From: Haloarcula argentinensis DSM 12282
GTDB lineage: Archaea > Halobacteriota > Halobacteria > Halobacteriales > Haloarculaceae
Length of the DNA: 64,000 nucleotides
Assembly (NCBI GenBank): GCA_000336895.1
Contig: AOLX01000014.1
Coordinates: 549,256-613,255, forward strand
Direction of reading: 5' to 3'
Shown: in pieces, positions 28,066 to 37,097 of the stretch
Layout of the letters: the number at the start of each line of letters is the position of its first letter
Position numbering within the stretch: the stretch's first letter is position 1
The notes under the pieces: generated by a model
Told to the model about the DNA's origin: nothing
The model's database searches: none
Seen by the model: only the letters and a program-made list of their open reading frames with translations
Position numbers and translations under genes: made by a program

Positions 28066-28107
28066 GGGATGTGCTGCAATGTTTGATTGGTAACGGTAAG
28101 AGAGTAG

Positions 28108-29094
28108 TCATTGTCTGGTGTGTCCGACACCGGCTGTTGCAGTGTGCGATTCGACACGGTCCATCAGTGCTGATGCCGACACGACCAGCGCCAGATACAG
28201 TATCGCTACCAGCACGAACAGCTCTGTATACTGGTACGTCTCGTTAGCGATAGTACTTGTCCGGCCGTACAGTTCCTGCACAGTGATGAAACTCGCCAGC
28301 GAGGAGTACTTGATAAGGTACACGAGTTCGTTCGTCCAGCTGGGAAGCGCGAGTCGGAGGCCCTGTGGAACGACGACGTACCGTATCCCTTCGAGCTTCG
28401 AGAGCCCGATCGCGCGTGCGGCAGTCAGCTGCCCGCCGTCGACTGACTCTAGCGACGCACGCAGGTATTCGGACTGGTAGGCGGCGCTGTTCAGCGTGAA
28501 GCTGATGACAGCGACCCAGAACGCCTGTGCTGGGACGAAGCCGACACCGACTCCCGGGACACCTCTAAGAACCTGCGTCAGTGAGGTCGCGAAGTAGAGG
28601 ACGAACAACTGGGCGAGCAATGGCGTCCCACGAATGAGTTCCGTGTACGACAGAGCGAACCACCGGGCCCACCGCCCGCCGTACACCCGGACGACGCTGA
28701 GCGGGAGCGCCAGCGCGAACCCGAGACAGACGCTGAAGACCGTCAGGAGAACGGTCGTCCAGATACCGTGTGCCAGCGCCGGCAGGTACGCCGTCGCGTC
28801 GGCGGCAAACCGGAGCGTGTCGGCGAACCACACGAGCGGCGCTCCGGCGACACCAAGTGGCGTGGCGAGCGACGCGACGGCATCCGCTGTTGTCAGGAAC
28901 GGGGCCGCCGGAATAAATGGTGTGCCGCGGTCGAATCCGGAGACTCCTGCGAGGACGAAATCAGTGGTCCACCGGGCGAGAACCCAGACCCAGAACAGTG
29001 CCAGACCCACTGTGAGTGGGCGGACGGTGAAGACCGTCCCGACGCGGTCCCGGAGCCCCGGGTTCGGGGATGTTGTCGATTCAGCTGTGCTCAT
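28108..29094 (-). CDS. Polar amino acid ABC transporter permease (HisM type)
   Basis: A 328-residue permease with about 6 membrane segments and the His/Glu/Gln/Arg/opine-family motif: GIWTTVLLTVFSVCLGFALA, YTELIRGTPLLAQLFVLYF, and the EAA-like loop SVDGGQLTAARAIGLSKLEG. It is longer than usual, with a 35-residue cytoplasmic N-terminus and an extra periplasmic region (about 60-110). It overlaps the ATPase gene by 4 nt. Together with 226-residue permease, ATPase and binding protein it makes one complete importer, likely for arginine/ornithine by context. Confidence 0.9.
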   Translation of the reverse strand: MSTAESTTSPNPGLRDRVGTVFTVRPLTVGLALFWVWVLARWTTDFVLAGVSGFDRGTPFIPAAPFLTTADAVASLATPLGVAGAPLVWFADTLRFAADATAYLPALAHGIWTTVLLTVFSVCLGFALALPLSVVRVYGGRWARWFALSYTELIRGTPLLAQLFVLYFATSLTQVLRGVPGVGVGFVPAQAFWVAVISFTLNSAAYQSEYLRASLESVDGGQLTAARAIGLSKLEGIRYVVVPQGLRLALPSWTNELVYLIKYSSLASFITVQELYGRTSTIANETYQYTELFVLVAILYLALVVSASALMDRVESHTATAGVGHTRQ

Positions 29095-29843
29095 GCCGTT
29101 TCCTCGTGTGCATGCAATCTGCTCAGGAACTGTTCGGTTCGGTCCGCAGTGGGGTTCTGGAACAGTTGCTCCGGCGGGCCGTGTTCGACGATCTCGCCGT
29201 CGTCGAGGAACACGATGTCCGACGCGGCCGACCGGGCGAAGTCCATCTCGTGACTGACGACGAGCATCGTGATGCCCTCGTCGGCGAGGTCGCGCATCAC
29301 CTCGACGACCTCGCCGACGAGTTCGGGATCGAGGGCGCTGGTCGGCTCGTCGAACAGCACCAGTTCCGGGTCCATCGCGAGTGCGCGCGCGATGCCGACA
29401 CGCTGTTTCTGCCCGCCGGAGAGTTCAGCGGGGTAGGAGTCCGCTTGTTCCAGCAATCCGACCTGTTCGAGGTGGTTCCGTCCGGCCGCTTCGGCGTCAG
29501 CAGCGTCCATGCCGAGTACTTTTTTCGGGCCGAGCGTGACGTTCTCGAGCGCCGTCAGGTGCGCAAAGAGGTTGAAGTCCTGGAACACCATGCCGACCTG
29601 CTTTCGCAGTTCGTTGACGTCGGTGTCGGCTCCAGTCACGTCCTGCCCATCGAGGGCGATCCGGCCACTGTTGATTTCCGTCAGTCGGTTCACACATCGG
29701 AGCAACGTGGACTTGCCCGAGCCGCTGGGACCGATGAGAACCGTCACGTCACCTTGGTCCATCTCGAGGCCGACGCCTTCCAGTACCTCTTCGCTCCCGT
29801 AGGACTTGTGCAGATCGTCGATTGAGAGTAGTGGCTGTGTCAT
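29091..29843 (-). CDS. Polar amino acid ABC transporter ATPase (GlnQ type)
   Basis: A 250-residue ATP-binding subunit. Walker A GPSGSGKSTLLRCVNRL, signature LSGGQKQRVGIARALA, Walker B LVLFDEPTSALDPEL and the switch His (VVSHEMDFA) are all present. It is typical of the GlnQ/HisP/ArtP family. It overlaps both flanking permease genes by 4 nt, so all three are translationally coupled. Confidence 0.95.
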   Translation of the reverse strand: MTQPLLSIDDLHKSYGSEEVLEGVGLEMDQGDVTVLIGPSGSGKSTLLRCVNRLTEINSGRIALDGQDVTGADTDVNELRKQVGMVFQDFNLFAHLTALENVTLGPKKVLGMDAADAEAAGRNHLEQVGLLEQADSYPAELSGGQKQRVGIARALAMDPELVLFDEPTSALDPELVGEVVEVMRDLADEGITMLVVSHEMDFARSAASDIVFLDDGEIVEHGPPEQLFQNPTADRTEQFLSRLHAHEETA

Positions 29844-30520
29844 GTCGTTCCCTCCGGTACCGCGTAGTAGTCGCTGAGTCTGTCGAGTGACCGATTCGTC
29901 GCGAACGTCAGCACGAAGTAGACGAGGCTGACGGCGAGGAAAATCTCGAGTGCCGCTGTCGACTGTCCGCCTTCGTAGAGGTTCTGTCCTGTCGTCAGCA
30001 GCTCGCCGATTCCGATGACGATGGCGATACTCGTGTCTTTGAGGACGATGGTAAACTCGTTCTGGAAGCCCGGAACACTCCGGCGGAGCGCCTGCGGGAC
30101 GACGACGTGCCGAATCGCTTCGAATCGGGACATCGCGACGGCGCGTGCCGCTTCCAGCTGCCCGTCGTCGACGCTCTGGAGCGCACCACGGAAGATCTGT
30201 GACTGGTAGGCGGCGCTCCGGAGGCCGAGTGCGATAGTCGCCGTGACGAACGCGCTACTGGAGATAGAGAGGCCGAAGTACAGGATCATAATGATGACCA
30301 GCAGCGGGGTACCACGGAGGACAACCCCGACCTGTTCGACCACCCGCCGGGCCCTGTCCGAGCCGTACACTTCTATCGCACCGGCCGGAAACCCGACGAC
30401 GAATCCCAGGAGAATGCTGGCTACGGTGAGCGCGATAGTGACGACTGTCCCCCCGAGCAACAGGCCCATGTTGTCGATGACGAACAGCCAGTCGACGGTC
30501 TGCAGTAGGATTGCTGCCAT
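29840..30520 (-). CDS. Polar amino acid ABC transporter permease
   Basis: A 226-residue permease with about 5 membrane segments and the family loop SVDDGQLEAARAVAMSRFEA. Other landmarks are VVLRGTPLLVIIMILYFG and GLRSAAYQSQIFRGALQ. It pairs with the 328-residue permease as a heterodimer. It starts 4 nt after the binding-protein stop. Confidence 0.9.
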   Translation of the reverse strand: MAAILLQTVDWLFVIDNMGLLLGGTVVTIALTVASILLGFVVGFPAGAIEVYGSDRARRVVEQVGVVLRGTPLLVIIMILYFGLSISSSAFVTATIALGLRSAAYQSQIFRGALQSVDDGQLEAARAVAMSRFEAIRHVVVPQALRRSVPGFQNEFTIVLKDTSIAIVIGIGELLTTGQNLYEGGQSTAALEIFLAVSLVYFVLTFATNRSLDRLSDYYAVPEGTT

Positions 30521-30524
30521 GGCC

Positions 30525-31313
30525 TCACTTCTGTCCGAACCACTTCTCGGTCAGGTCCCGGTACGTCCCGTCGTCCTCAACTGTGGTCAGCCCACTGTTG
30601 AGCGCGCCCGCGAGTTCGTCGTTACCGGACTGAATCCCGAAGCCGAATTGCTCACCAGTCTCGTGGACGAACGCGGACTCAATGGGGCGATCTGCCACGA
30701 ACGAGTTCGCGACGGGGACGTCGATGATGATGACGTCGACGTTTTCGTTCAGTAGGTCCTCGACGGCGAGCACGTAGTTGCCGTATGCGTTGTACTGGGA
30801 CTCCGAAATCGTCCCCGCGTCGATCAGCTGGTCCTTGATAACGGATTCACCGGTCGTCCCCTTTTGTGCCCCGACTGTCGCTCCGGAGAGATCGTCCAGC
30901 GACGACGGCGAGAACGACCCGCTTTCCCGGGCGACGATGGCCTGATTCGAACTGTAGTATGGGTCAGAGAAGTCGATCGCTTCGTCACGGTCGTCGTTTA
31001 TCGTCATGCCAGCTGCGACGACGTCGACATTCCCGTTGTTCAGCGCCGGAATAAGTGATTTGAACTCAAGTTCTTCCCAGCCGCTCAGTTCGTACTCCGA
31101 CGCCGCGACAACGGCTTCCAGCAACTCGACGTCGAAGCCGACGAGTTCGCCGTCCTGTTTCATCTCAAACGGCGGAAAGCCCGGCGCTGTGCCCGCGGTA
31201 AGCGTCTGTGAGTCCCCGCTCCCCGATTGACAACCAGCGACCGACAGGGTCGCGACAGTGCCACCGATTGCCTGCAGATACCTCCGTCTGTCTACGCGTG
31301 CCTCTCGTGGCAT
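30525..31313 (-). CDS. Tat-exported amino acid binding lipoprotein
   Basis: A 262-residue substrate-binding protein of the polar amino acid (SBP_bac_3) family. The signal is twin-arginine (VDRRRYLQAIGG) with lipobox LSVAGC. The mature part shows FEMKQDGELVGFDVELLEAV, VDVVAAGMTINDDRDEAIDF and SGATVGAQKGTTGESV. It is the first gene of the transporter operon. A TATA element at 31334-31342 sits 21-29 bp before the ATG. The ligand is probably a basic amino acid, since arginase and an ornithine-type aminotransferase lie upstream. Confidence 0.93.
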   Translation of the reverse strand: MPREARVDRRRYLQAIGGTVATLSVAGCQSGSGDSQTLTAGTAPGFPPFEMKQDGELVGFDVELLEAVVAASEYELSGWEELEFKSLIPALNNGNVDVVAAGMTINDDRDEAIDFSDPYYSSNQAIVARESGSFSPSSLDDLSGATVGAQKGTTGESVIKDQLIDAGTISESQYNAYGNYVLAVEDLLNENVDVIIIDVPVANSFVADRPIESAFVHETGEQFGFGIQSGNDELAGALNSGLTTVEDDGTYRDLTEKWFGQK

Positions 31314-31333
31314 AGTGCCACAATTGAATTAAT

Positions 31334-31359
31334 CATATTTTAACATTGCGGTTACCGCA
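31334..31359 (-). promoter_or_regulatory. Promoter with adjacent palindrome of the amino acid binding protein gene
   Basis: The minus strand carries TAAAATATG (31334-31342) as TATA box, with TGCGGT-T-ACCGCA (31347-31359) immediately upstream. The repeat is exact with 6-bp arms and covers the BRE position. A regulator bound here would occlude or recruit TFB. The IclR protein encoded at 35.8 kb is one candidate. Confidence 0.5.
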
Positions 31360-31372
31360 GAAGTCGCGAGAG

Positions 31373-32695
31373 TCAGGCCGACGCGACAGGGTCTGCAACC
31401 TCGGTAAACACCGAATCGAGGATGTCGAGACAGAGTTCAAGTTCGCGCTCGGTGACGTCGAGTGGCGGGAGGAGTCGGAGGGATTTCTGGCCACAGCCGA
31501 GCGTGAGGAGGCCGTGCTGGAGCGCTGTTTCCATCACGGCGTCGCGACGGTCGGCCGTATCGAACTCCAGTGCGGTCATCAGGCCGAGGCCACGCACGTC
31601 CTCGACCAGCAGACGGTCCGCCGAGATATCGCGGAGTCGATCCATGAAGTACGTCCCCTTCTCAGCGGCGTTGTCCAGTAGGTCGTGGTCCTCGATAGCG
31701 GCAAGCGTCAGCGCGCCACGCATCGAGCCGAGGATGTCGCCGGCCCCCCACGTCGAGGAGAGCCGAGACGTTTCGGACGGGAAGATGTCCGACCGGGAGA
31801 TGGTCGCGCCGACCCGGAGCGCTTTGGCGCTCGTGATGACGTCCGGCTCGATGTCGTAGTGGTCGACGGCCCACATCTCGCCCGTGCGGCCGGCTCCCGA
31901 CTGGATTTCGTCGGCGATGATCGGGATGTCGTGTTCTCGGCAGAGGTCGTCGACGGCAGAGAGGAACTCGGGGTTCGGAACACGATAGCCGCCTTCACCC
32001 TGTATCGGCTCCAGAATGAGGAACGCGACTTCTTCAGGCGGGATGTGGCCGGTGTCTGCGTCGAGTTTCGACCGGAGGCGCTCGACCCCGGCCTCCGAGT
32101 ACTCCACGTCGTGAATCCCGCTGAGTTCGGGGAACTTCCGTCGATAGACCGACTTCGAACGGTTCAGGGAGAGTGCCCCCAGGGTCCGTCCGTGGAACGC
32201 GCCGTCGAAGGTAATGCCGTACTTCGGCGTCTCGCAGTTGTCGTAACAGATCTTCATCGCGTTCTCGACGGCCTCTGCGCCAGAGTTCGAGAGGAAAACG
32301 GTGTCGAAGTCGTAGTGGCTAGTAATGTCGGTCAACCGATCCATCAGGTGAGCAGGACCCGGTAGCGACGTTTCGTCGGGCGAGCCGCCGGTGCTGACGT
32401 AGAAGTCCTGGCCGGCGATTTTCAGCGGGTCGACCATGTCGAACTCGTCGGCCCGGTCGAGCACTTTCGGGTTGTTGTAGCCGAGCGGCGACGCGGCGAC
32501 GTGGCAGGTGAAATCGAGCAGGACGTTGCCGTCCGCGTCTGTACAGAACGGACCGATTGCGTCCTCGGTGATGTCCCAGACGAAATCGTACACGTACGTG
32601 CTCGGCGCGGCGGTTTCGTGGTGGTACTCGACCCACTCGCTGCTCCGTGGGCCAGGAAGGCTATCGACACGCGGCTCCGCAGTATCGCGGTCCAT
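31373..32695 (-). CDS. Class III aminotransferase, ornithine/4-aminobutyrate type
   Basis: A 440-residue PLP enzyme of the ornithine/acetylornithine/GABA aminotransferase family. Landmarks: FLSNSGAEAVENAMKICYDN, FDGAFHGRTLGALSLNRSK, ILEPIQGEGGYRVP, the PLP-contacting IIADEIQSGAGRTG, and the Schiff-base Lys in PDVITSAKALRVGAT. Next to arginase, ornithine-to-glutamate-semialdehyde conversion is the best-supported role. GABA or lysine transamination remains possible. Its own TATA element (minus strand, about 32718-32726) indicates a second promoter inside the cluster and a leaderless message. Confidence 0.87.
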   Translation of the reverse strand: MDRDTAEPRVDSLPGPRSSEWVEYHHETAAPSTYVYDFVWDITEDAIGPFCTDADGNVLLDFTCHVAASPLGYNNPKVLDRADEFDMVDPLKIAGQDFYVSTGGSPDETSLPGPAHLMDRLTDITSHYDFDTVFLSNSGAEAVENAMKICYDNCETPKYGITFDGAFHGRTLGALSLNRSKSVYRRKFPELSGIHDVEYSEAGVERLRSKLDADTGHIPPEEVAFLILEPIQGEGGYRVPNPEFLSAVDDLCREHDIPIIADEIQSGAGRTGEMWAVDHYDIEPDVITSAKALRVGATISRSDIFPSETSRLSSTWGAGDILGSMRGALTLAAIEDHDLLDNAAEKGTYFMDRLRDISADRLLVEDVRGLGLMTALEFDTADRRDAVMETALQHGLLTLGCGQKSLRLLPPLDVTERELELCLDILDSVFTEVADPVASA

Positions 32696-32717
32696 GCTAA
32701 CATAAAGGCAATCATTG

Positions 32718-32727
32718 GTAATAAATC
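32718..32727 (-). promoter_or_regulatory. TATA box of the aminotransferase gene
   Basis: GATTTATTAC on the minus strand, about 23-32 bp upstream of the ATG at 32695, inside the 94-bp gap behind arginase. Confidence 0.45.
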
Positions 32728-32789
32728 ACTGTGTTCTGGCCCCGCGTTGCGGACACGCAATTGAGTCCGTGCTGCGGTTCGAAACTGGG

Positions 32790-33737
32790 CTACAGGATCC
32801 GCTTGCCGAACGCGCTGGCGGCGAGTTCGGCCGCTCGCTCGCCCGTCGTGTTGCGCTGGTCGAGGATGGGGTTGACTTCGACGACGTCGAGCGAGCGCAG
32901 CACCGATTCGGCGGCGTCGCGGTCGGCGACCCGTTCCATCGCCGTATGTGCCTCCCGGTAGGTGACGCCGCCTGGGACTGGTGTCCCAACCCCTGGCGCG
33001 TCGTCCGGGTCGAGCCAGTCGAGGTCGAGACTCACGTGGATGTCGTCGACGCCGTCGGTCGCGATATCGAGCGCCTCGTCGGTGACTGGTCCGATACCAC
33101 GCTTGTCGATGTCTTCCATCGTGAAGACGGAGATGTCGCTCTCACGGAGGACCGCTCGTTCGTCAGCATCGAGGCTCCGTGCGCCGACGATGACGGTGTT
33201 CTCCTCAGCGACATTCGGGGCGGTGGCCCACGGCATCTCTGCGAAGTCGCCGTAGCCGTGGGCGGCCGCAAGCGGCATACCGTGGACGTTCCCGCTGGGT
33301 GACGTAGTCGGGGTGTTGTAATCGCCGTGGGCGTCGAACCAGATGACGCCGAGTGCCGATGACTGAGCCGCACCGCGCATCGTCCCCATTGCGATAGAGT
33401 GGTCACCGCCTAACACCAGCGGGACGCTCCCGTCGGCTATTTCGGTCGCCACCCGGTCGGCGAGGGTGCCGGTCATTTCAGCGATAGCATCGAGGTACTT
33501 CGCGCTGTCGTCGTCGGACACTGGCTGGGACTGTAGGGTCGGCGGCGAGAGGTCGCCAACGTCAGTGTAGTCGACGCCGGCCGTGTCAAGCGCAGCGGTG
33601 AGGCCGCCGTAGCGAATCGCCGACGGGCCCATGTCGACGCCACGCCGGTCGGCACCGAGGGCGAACGGGACACCGAGCACCGCGACAGGTGACACGGGAC
33701 GACTGTGGTCTCGCGAGTGGGTGGACTGAAGCGACAT
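32790..33737 (-). CDS. rocF: Arginase
   Basis: Hydrolyses arginine to ornithine and urea. The 315-residue protein has the full binuclear manganese site: GGDHSIAMGT, WFDAHGDYNTP and SLDLDWLDPDDAPGVG, plus the late ELNP-like segment (VEVNPILDQRNTTGERAAEL). It starts 6 nt after glutamate dehydrogenase, so the two are co-transcribed. Agmatinase is an alternative in this superfamily, but the aminotransferase and dehydrogenase neighbours favour arginine breakdown through ornithine and glutamate. Confidence 0.9.
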   Translation of the reverse strand: MSLQSTHSRDHSRPVSPVAVLGVPFALGADRRGVDMGPSAIRYGGLTAALDTAGVDYTDVGDLSPPTLQSQPVSDDDSAKYLDAIAEMTGTLADRVATEIADGSVPLVLGGDHSIAMGTMRGAAQSSALGVIWFDAHGDYNTPTTSPSGNVHGMPLAAAHGYGDFAEMPWATAPNVAEENTVIVGARSLDADERAVLRESDISVFTMEDIDKRGIGPVTDEALDIATDGVDDIHVSLDLDWLDPDDAPGVGTPVPGGVTYREAHTAMERVADRDAAESVLRSLDVVEVNPILDQRNTTGERAAELAASAFGKRIL

Positions 33738-33743
33738 CCGTTG

Positions 33744-35027
33744 CTACGGCCATAGCCCGCGGGCGTTCATAGCGTCACCGATTCGCGAGAGCGCGACGAT
33801 GTATGCTGCCGTTCGCCACGTGACATCGCGGTCCTCAACCTCGGCCTGAAGGGCCTCCCAGGCATCGAGCATCTCGGCTTCGAGTTCCTCGTTGACCTCC
33901 TCGCGTGACCAGCTTCGTCGGTTGATGTGCTGGAGCCATTCGAAGTAGCTCACGGTGACGCCACCGGCGTTCGCCAGGATATCCGGGATGACTGGGATGT
34001 CGCGCTCCTCGAACACTGTATCGGCCGCTGTCGTTGTCGGGCCGTTCGCCCCTTCGACGATAATGCTCGCCTGCACGTCCGCAGCGTTCTCCTCGGTCAG
34101 AACATTTCCGACTGCCGCGGGGATGAGGACATCGATATCGAGTTCCAGCAGTTCGGCATTGGATAGCTGCCGTGGTGCGTCAACAGCCCCTAGCTGGCCG
34201 TGTTCGTCGCCGTCAGCGGAAACCGATTCGATATCGAGGCCGGATTCGTCGTAGATGCCGCCGTCCACATCGCTGACAGCGACGACGGACGCACCCCACG
34301 AGTCGAGCAGGCGTGCGGCGTTCGCGCCCACGGCACCGAAGCCCTGGACGGCGACAGTCGCACCATCGATGTTCCCGTCGTAGTAGTCGAGTGCTTCGCG
34401 GGCGACGATAGCGACGCTTCGGCCGGGTGCCTCCTCACGGCCGTGTGTCCCACCGACCGCCGTCGGTTTGCCTGTCACGATACCGGGGACCGTCTCGCCT
34501 TCCTGCATCGAATACGCGTCCATGAACCAGGCGACGGTCTGCTCGTCGGTCCCCATATCGGGTGCGGGGATGTCTTTCGTCGGCCCGACGACTTCCCGTA
34601 GCTCCTCGGCGAACCGACGGGTCAGTTGCTCGGTCTCCTGTGCGTCGAGTGTCGACGGGTCGACGACGATGCCGCCCTTCGCGCCGCCGAAGGGGAGGTC
34701 CATCACCGAACATTTCCACGTCATCAACATCGCCAGCGCCGTACACTCCTCGGCGGAGACACTCGGGTGGTATCGCATACCGCCCTTGTACGGCCCTCTG
34801 ACTTCGAAGTGCTGGACGCGATACCCGTCGAACACCTCGACACTCCCGTCGGACCGGCGGATCGGGACGGACACCTCGACGGTTTTCGATGGGTGGCGGA
34901 GCTGTTCAAGCATCCCCTCAGAAAGGTCGAGGTGTTCGGCCGCTTGCTCCAGCTGGTGGCGGGCAGTCGCGATTGGCGATTCGTCCTCGTCTGTTGCTTG
35001 CTCTGGTGGCTCCTTCTGTGTGCTCAT
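33744..35027 (-). CDS. gdh: Glutamate dehydrogenase
   Basis: Interconverts glutamate and 2-oxoglutarate with NAD(P). A 427-residue protein with the substrate/catalytic segment [20 protein letters not shown], the catalytic Lys in [30 protein letters not shown], and the nucleotide-binding [15 protein letters not shown]. In this cluster it would take the glutamate made from ornithine into the TCA cycle. The ATG at 35027 starts a normal N-terminus (STQKEPPEQ); the frame stays open upstream to 35075. The promoter appears to be about 125 nt upstream. Confidence 0.94.
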   Translation of the reverse strand: MSTQKEPPEQATDEDESPIATARHQLEQAAEHLDLSEGMLEQLRHPSKTVEVSVPIRRSDGSVEVFDGYRVQHFEVRGPYKGGMRYHPSVSAEECTALAMLMTWKCSVMDLPFGGAKGGIVVDPSTLDAQETEQLTRRFAEELREVVGPTKDIPAPDMGTDEQTVAWFMDAYSMQEGETVPGIVTGKPTAVGGTHGREEAPGRSVAIVAREALDYYDGNIDGATVAVQGFGAVGANAARLLDSWGASVVAVSDVDGGIYDESGLDIESVSADGDEHGQLGAVDAPRQLSNAELLELDIDVLIPAAVGNVLTEENAADVQASIIVEGANGPTTTAADTVFEERDIPVIPDILANAGGVTVSYFEWLQHINRRSWSREEVNEELEAEMLDAWEALQAEVEDRDVTWRTAAYIVALSRIGDAMNARGLWP

Positions 35028-35162
35028 GATTGGTTTGTGTTCGGTGGTGCGTACGCCCACTCGCTTCGGGACCAATGGGGCGAGTACGCTGAGTTGTTCA
35101 GCACGCTGATTCCGTCCTGACTGTCACCATCCGACGGCTGGAGTGAGACAGTGTATCGGCAC

Positions 35163-35184
35163 CAATACCGGTATTGTTAATAAA
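35163..35184 (-). promoter_or_regulatory. Perfect palindrome next to a TATA element upstream of glutamate dehydrogenase
   Basis: CAATACC-GGTATTG (35163-35176) is an exact 14-bp palindrome. On the minus strand a TATA-like TTTATTAA (about 35177-35184) directly precedes it. The palindrome would lie between TATA box and transcription start, a classic repressor position in archaea. The predicted leader to the ATG at 35027 is about 125 nt. The IclR-family protein encoded just upstream is the natural candidate ligand-responsive binder. Confidence 0.55.
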
Positions 35185-35267
35185 CATTTGGGACTGTCTG
35201 CGGGATGACTGGTTTGAATATAGCAAAAATCTCTGAGTACCGTTATTCGTCGCTCATGGATTATTGT

Positions 35268-35634
35268 AGAGTGGTTCAGAGGCTCATATGCGGGATATTT
35301 CGCAGATATAGAGTTGATATACTCAATGCAGATGCGGCCACATTGGTCAGCTGATGCCCCGCCAGATAGGACAAATATCGGCGTACGGATGCTTTATCCT
35401 GATCTGAACACTGAATTGAGCATCGTCCAGCGTTTTGACTACCTCAAAAATAGACTTGGCACGCAGTGGCGGAGTACTATACTGGAAGCGACCATCCACG
35501 ACAGGTGTCAGTCCCGCATTGATCCGCTCGAAACAGCCTGTAGGCATGGCTATCGGGCCTGCTGCGCTATCACCGAACTCTTACTAACGATGGTACGACT
35601 GTTATTGTGGCTCATTTGCCGGGTGAACCACTCT
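35268..35634. mobile_element. Possible MITE-like element with 11-bp terminal inverted repeats
   Basis: AGAGTGGTTCA at 35268-35278 is matched exactly in inverted orientation by TGAACCACTCT at 35624-35634, enclosing 367 bp of AT-richer, non-coding sequence. Just inside each end lies a similar direct motif, GGCTCATATGC (near 35283) and GGCTCATTTGC (near 35609). No clear target-site duplication is visible. It has no transposase. The element type is inferred; a family name cannot be given. Confidence 0.4.
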
Positions 35635-35750
35635 GTTCGGCGGTCACAGTAGCGCAGCCGGGATTTGAGCTATCCAAATGTCGGAAACCGGGCGGCGTCG
35701 TCGTTTCGTGGTCGTCGCCGACACATAGCGACAAGTGTACAACGCCGTTG

Positions 35751-36557
35751 TTAGGTGCCCCGGTCGAACGAGGTCATTTCGAGATTGACTTCGATGAGGT
35801 TTGCGGCCTCCATCACCATCTCGGGAATTTCGGTGTCGAACCGGCTCCCTTTCAGACGGCTGGTCGGTGCAGTCACACTAACCGCGCCGACGACGGTCCC
35901 GTCGTTGTCCAGGATCGGCGCACCGATCGCCCGGAGGCCGCGGATCTCTTCCTCGTCGTTCGTCGCGAATCCCCGCTGCTGAATGGTTTTTAACTCGTCA
36001 TAGAGCGTCTCTCGGTCCGTAATCGTATGCTGTGTCTGTCGTGAGAGGCCCTCCCGATCGATTATTTTCTCGACGCGCTCGTCCGGGAGACACGAGAGGA
36101 TTGCCTTCCCCGAAGCGCTGTCATGGAGGTGTTGTGGTGCCTCCCGCAACTGGAGGTGGTAGTCCATCCCGACGGCGTGTTCGCCTCGCCGCTCGTAGAT
36201 GGCGACTTCACGACCGTCGTTTTCGACAACCAGATGGACGTACTCGCCGGACCTGTCGGCCAATTTGTCGACTTCTTCCTGGCCGGCAGTATAGAGCTCT
36301 GTTTCGTTGCGGACGTGTTCGCCCATCGTGACGAACCGAAAGCCGAGCTGGTATGTATCGTTGTCCTTCGTGAGAAAACCACAGTCGGTCAGGGTCGCGA
36401 GATACGTGTGAAGCGTTCCCTGGGAGAGCTCGATTCGCTCGTTCAGTTCCTGCAACGTCGCGCTGTGTGACTCCTGAACGGCTTCAATGATCTCGCAGGC
36501 GTTCTCCACGGACTGTATCCGTCGGCCCGTGTTTTGTGTGTCGGCGTCGTCGGTCAT
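35751..36557 (-). CDS. IclR-family transcription regulator
   Basis: A 268-residue regulator. The N-terminal winged helix (about 14-75) reads SVENACEIIEAVQESHSATL and LSQGTLHTYLATLTDCGFL. The C-terminal IclR effector domain has AVGMDYHLQLREAPQHLHDSA, SGKAILSCLPDERVEKII and IGAPILDNDGTVVGAVSVTA. It lies upstream of the arginine breakdown genes on the same strand, separated by 723 bp, and is the best candidate for their regulator. TTTTTAAATA at 36581-36590 is its TATA box, giving a leaderless mRNA. Confidence 0.9.
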   Translation of the reverse strand: MTDDADTQNTGRRIQSVENACEIIEAVQESHSATLQELNERIELSQGTLHTYLATLTDCGFLTKDNDTYQLGFRFVTMGEHVRNETELYTAGQEEVDKLADRSGEYVHLVVENDGREVAIYERRGEHAVGMDYHLQLREAPQHLHDSASGKAILSCLPDERVEKIIDREGLSRQTQHTITDRETLYDELKTIQQRGFATNDEEEIRGLRAIGAPILDNDGTVVGAVSVTAPTSRLKGSRFDTEIPEMVMEAANLIEVNLEMTSFDRGT

Positions 36558-37097
36558 TACCCGAGTAGAGTTGCCGTCATTATTTAAAAACCCGGATGTG
36601 AGCGATGAGCGACCGGAACAACCGCTCGACTGCTACCGACCGACAGATAGCAATACCTAGCACGCTAAAACCATTTGACTCCTCTGTTACAGAATTACTT
36701 GGAGACGAAACATGGCGAAGTCCACAGTTCTGATCCCACAACTGCCATCTGTCGGGATTTGTAGTCATATACTATCAGAATATATTTATAAACGGCTAAT
36801 ACGTATGCAAATATCTGTTGTGTAGCTCCAGAGTTTGCTAACTCTACCTGCAACTCCAGTTTTCACATTATACCGTTCTAAATAGCACAGATCTATGAGC
36901 AAATCTGAGAGTGGCACTCGTTCTCGAAATCAGATGCTATTCTACAGGCACTGACACTGTCAAGAGAGCGAAACCGCACGACACACCACGATCCCAACAC
37001 TGCCGACGTGCTGAGACTATATAAATAGCCGTCCAGAACACGGGGGTGTTGACCGGTAACTAAAACACTTATTGTTGTTACTGAACGAGACACTAGT
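36558..37097. other. 540-bp intergenic interval, AT-rich
   Basis: Contains the TATA box of the IclR gene (36581-36590, minus strand) and AT-rich stretches such as ATATATTTATAAACGG (near 36780) and GACTATATAAATAG (near 37014). No gene, tRNA or clear repeat is recognised. The interval separates the amino acid module from the genes to the right. Confidence 0.4.

Larger units (their letters stand above)
35028..35750. other. 723-bp intergenic interval between glutamate dehydrogenase and the IclR regulator
   Basis: Holds the gdh promoter and palindrome and, between 35268 and 35634, a possible MITE-like element with exact terminal inverted repeats. No convincing gene. An open frame on the plus strand at 35314-35652 (112 codons) resembles nothing I know and runs through the right-hand repeat. 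Confidence 0.5.

Noticed and set aside
35314..35652. 112-codon frame inside the MITE-like interval as a transposase
   Set aside because: No catalytic motif of any transposase family, and it crosses the right terminal repeat.
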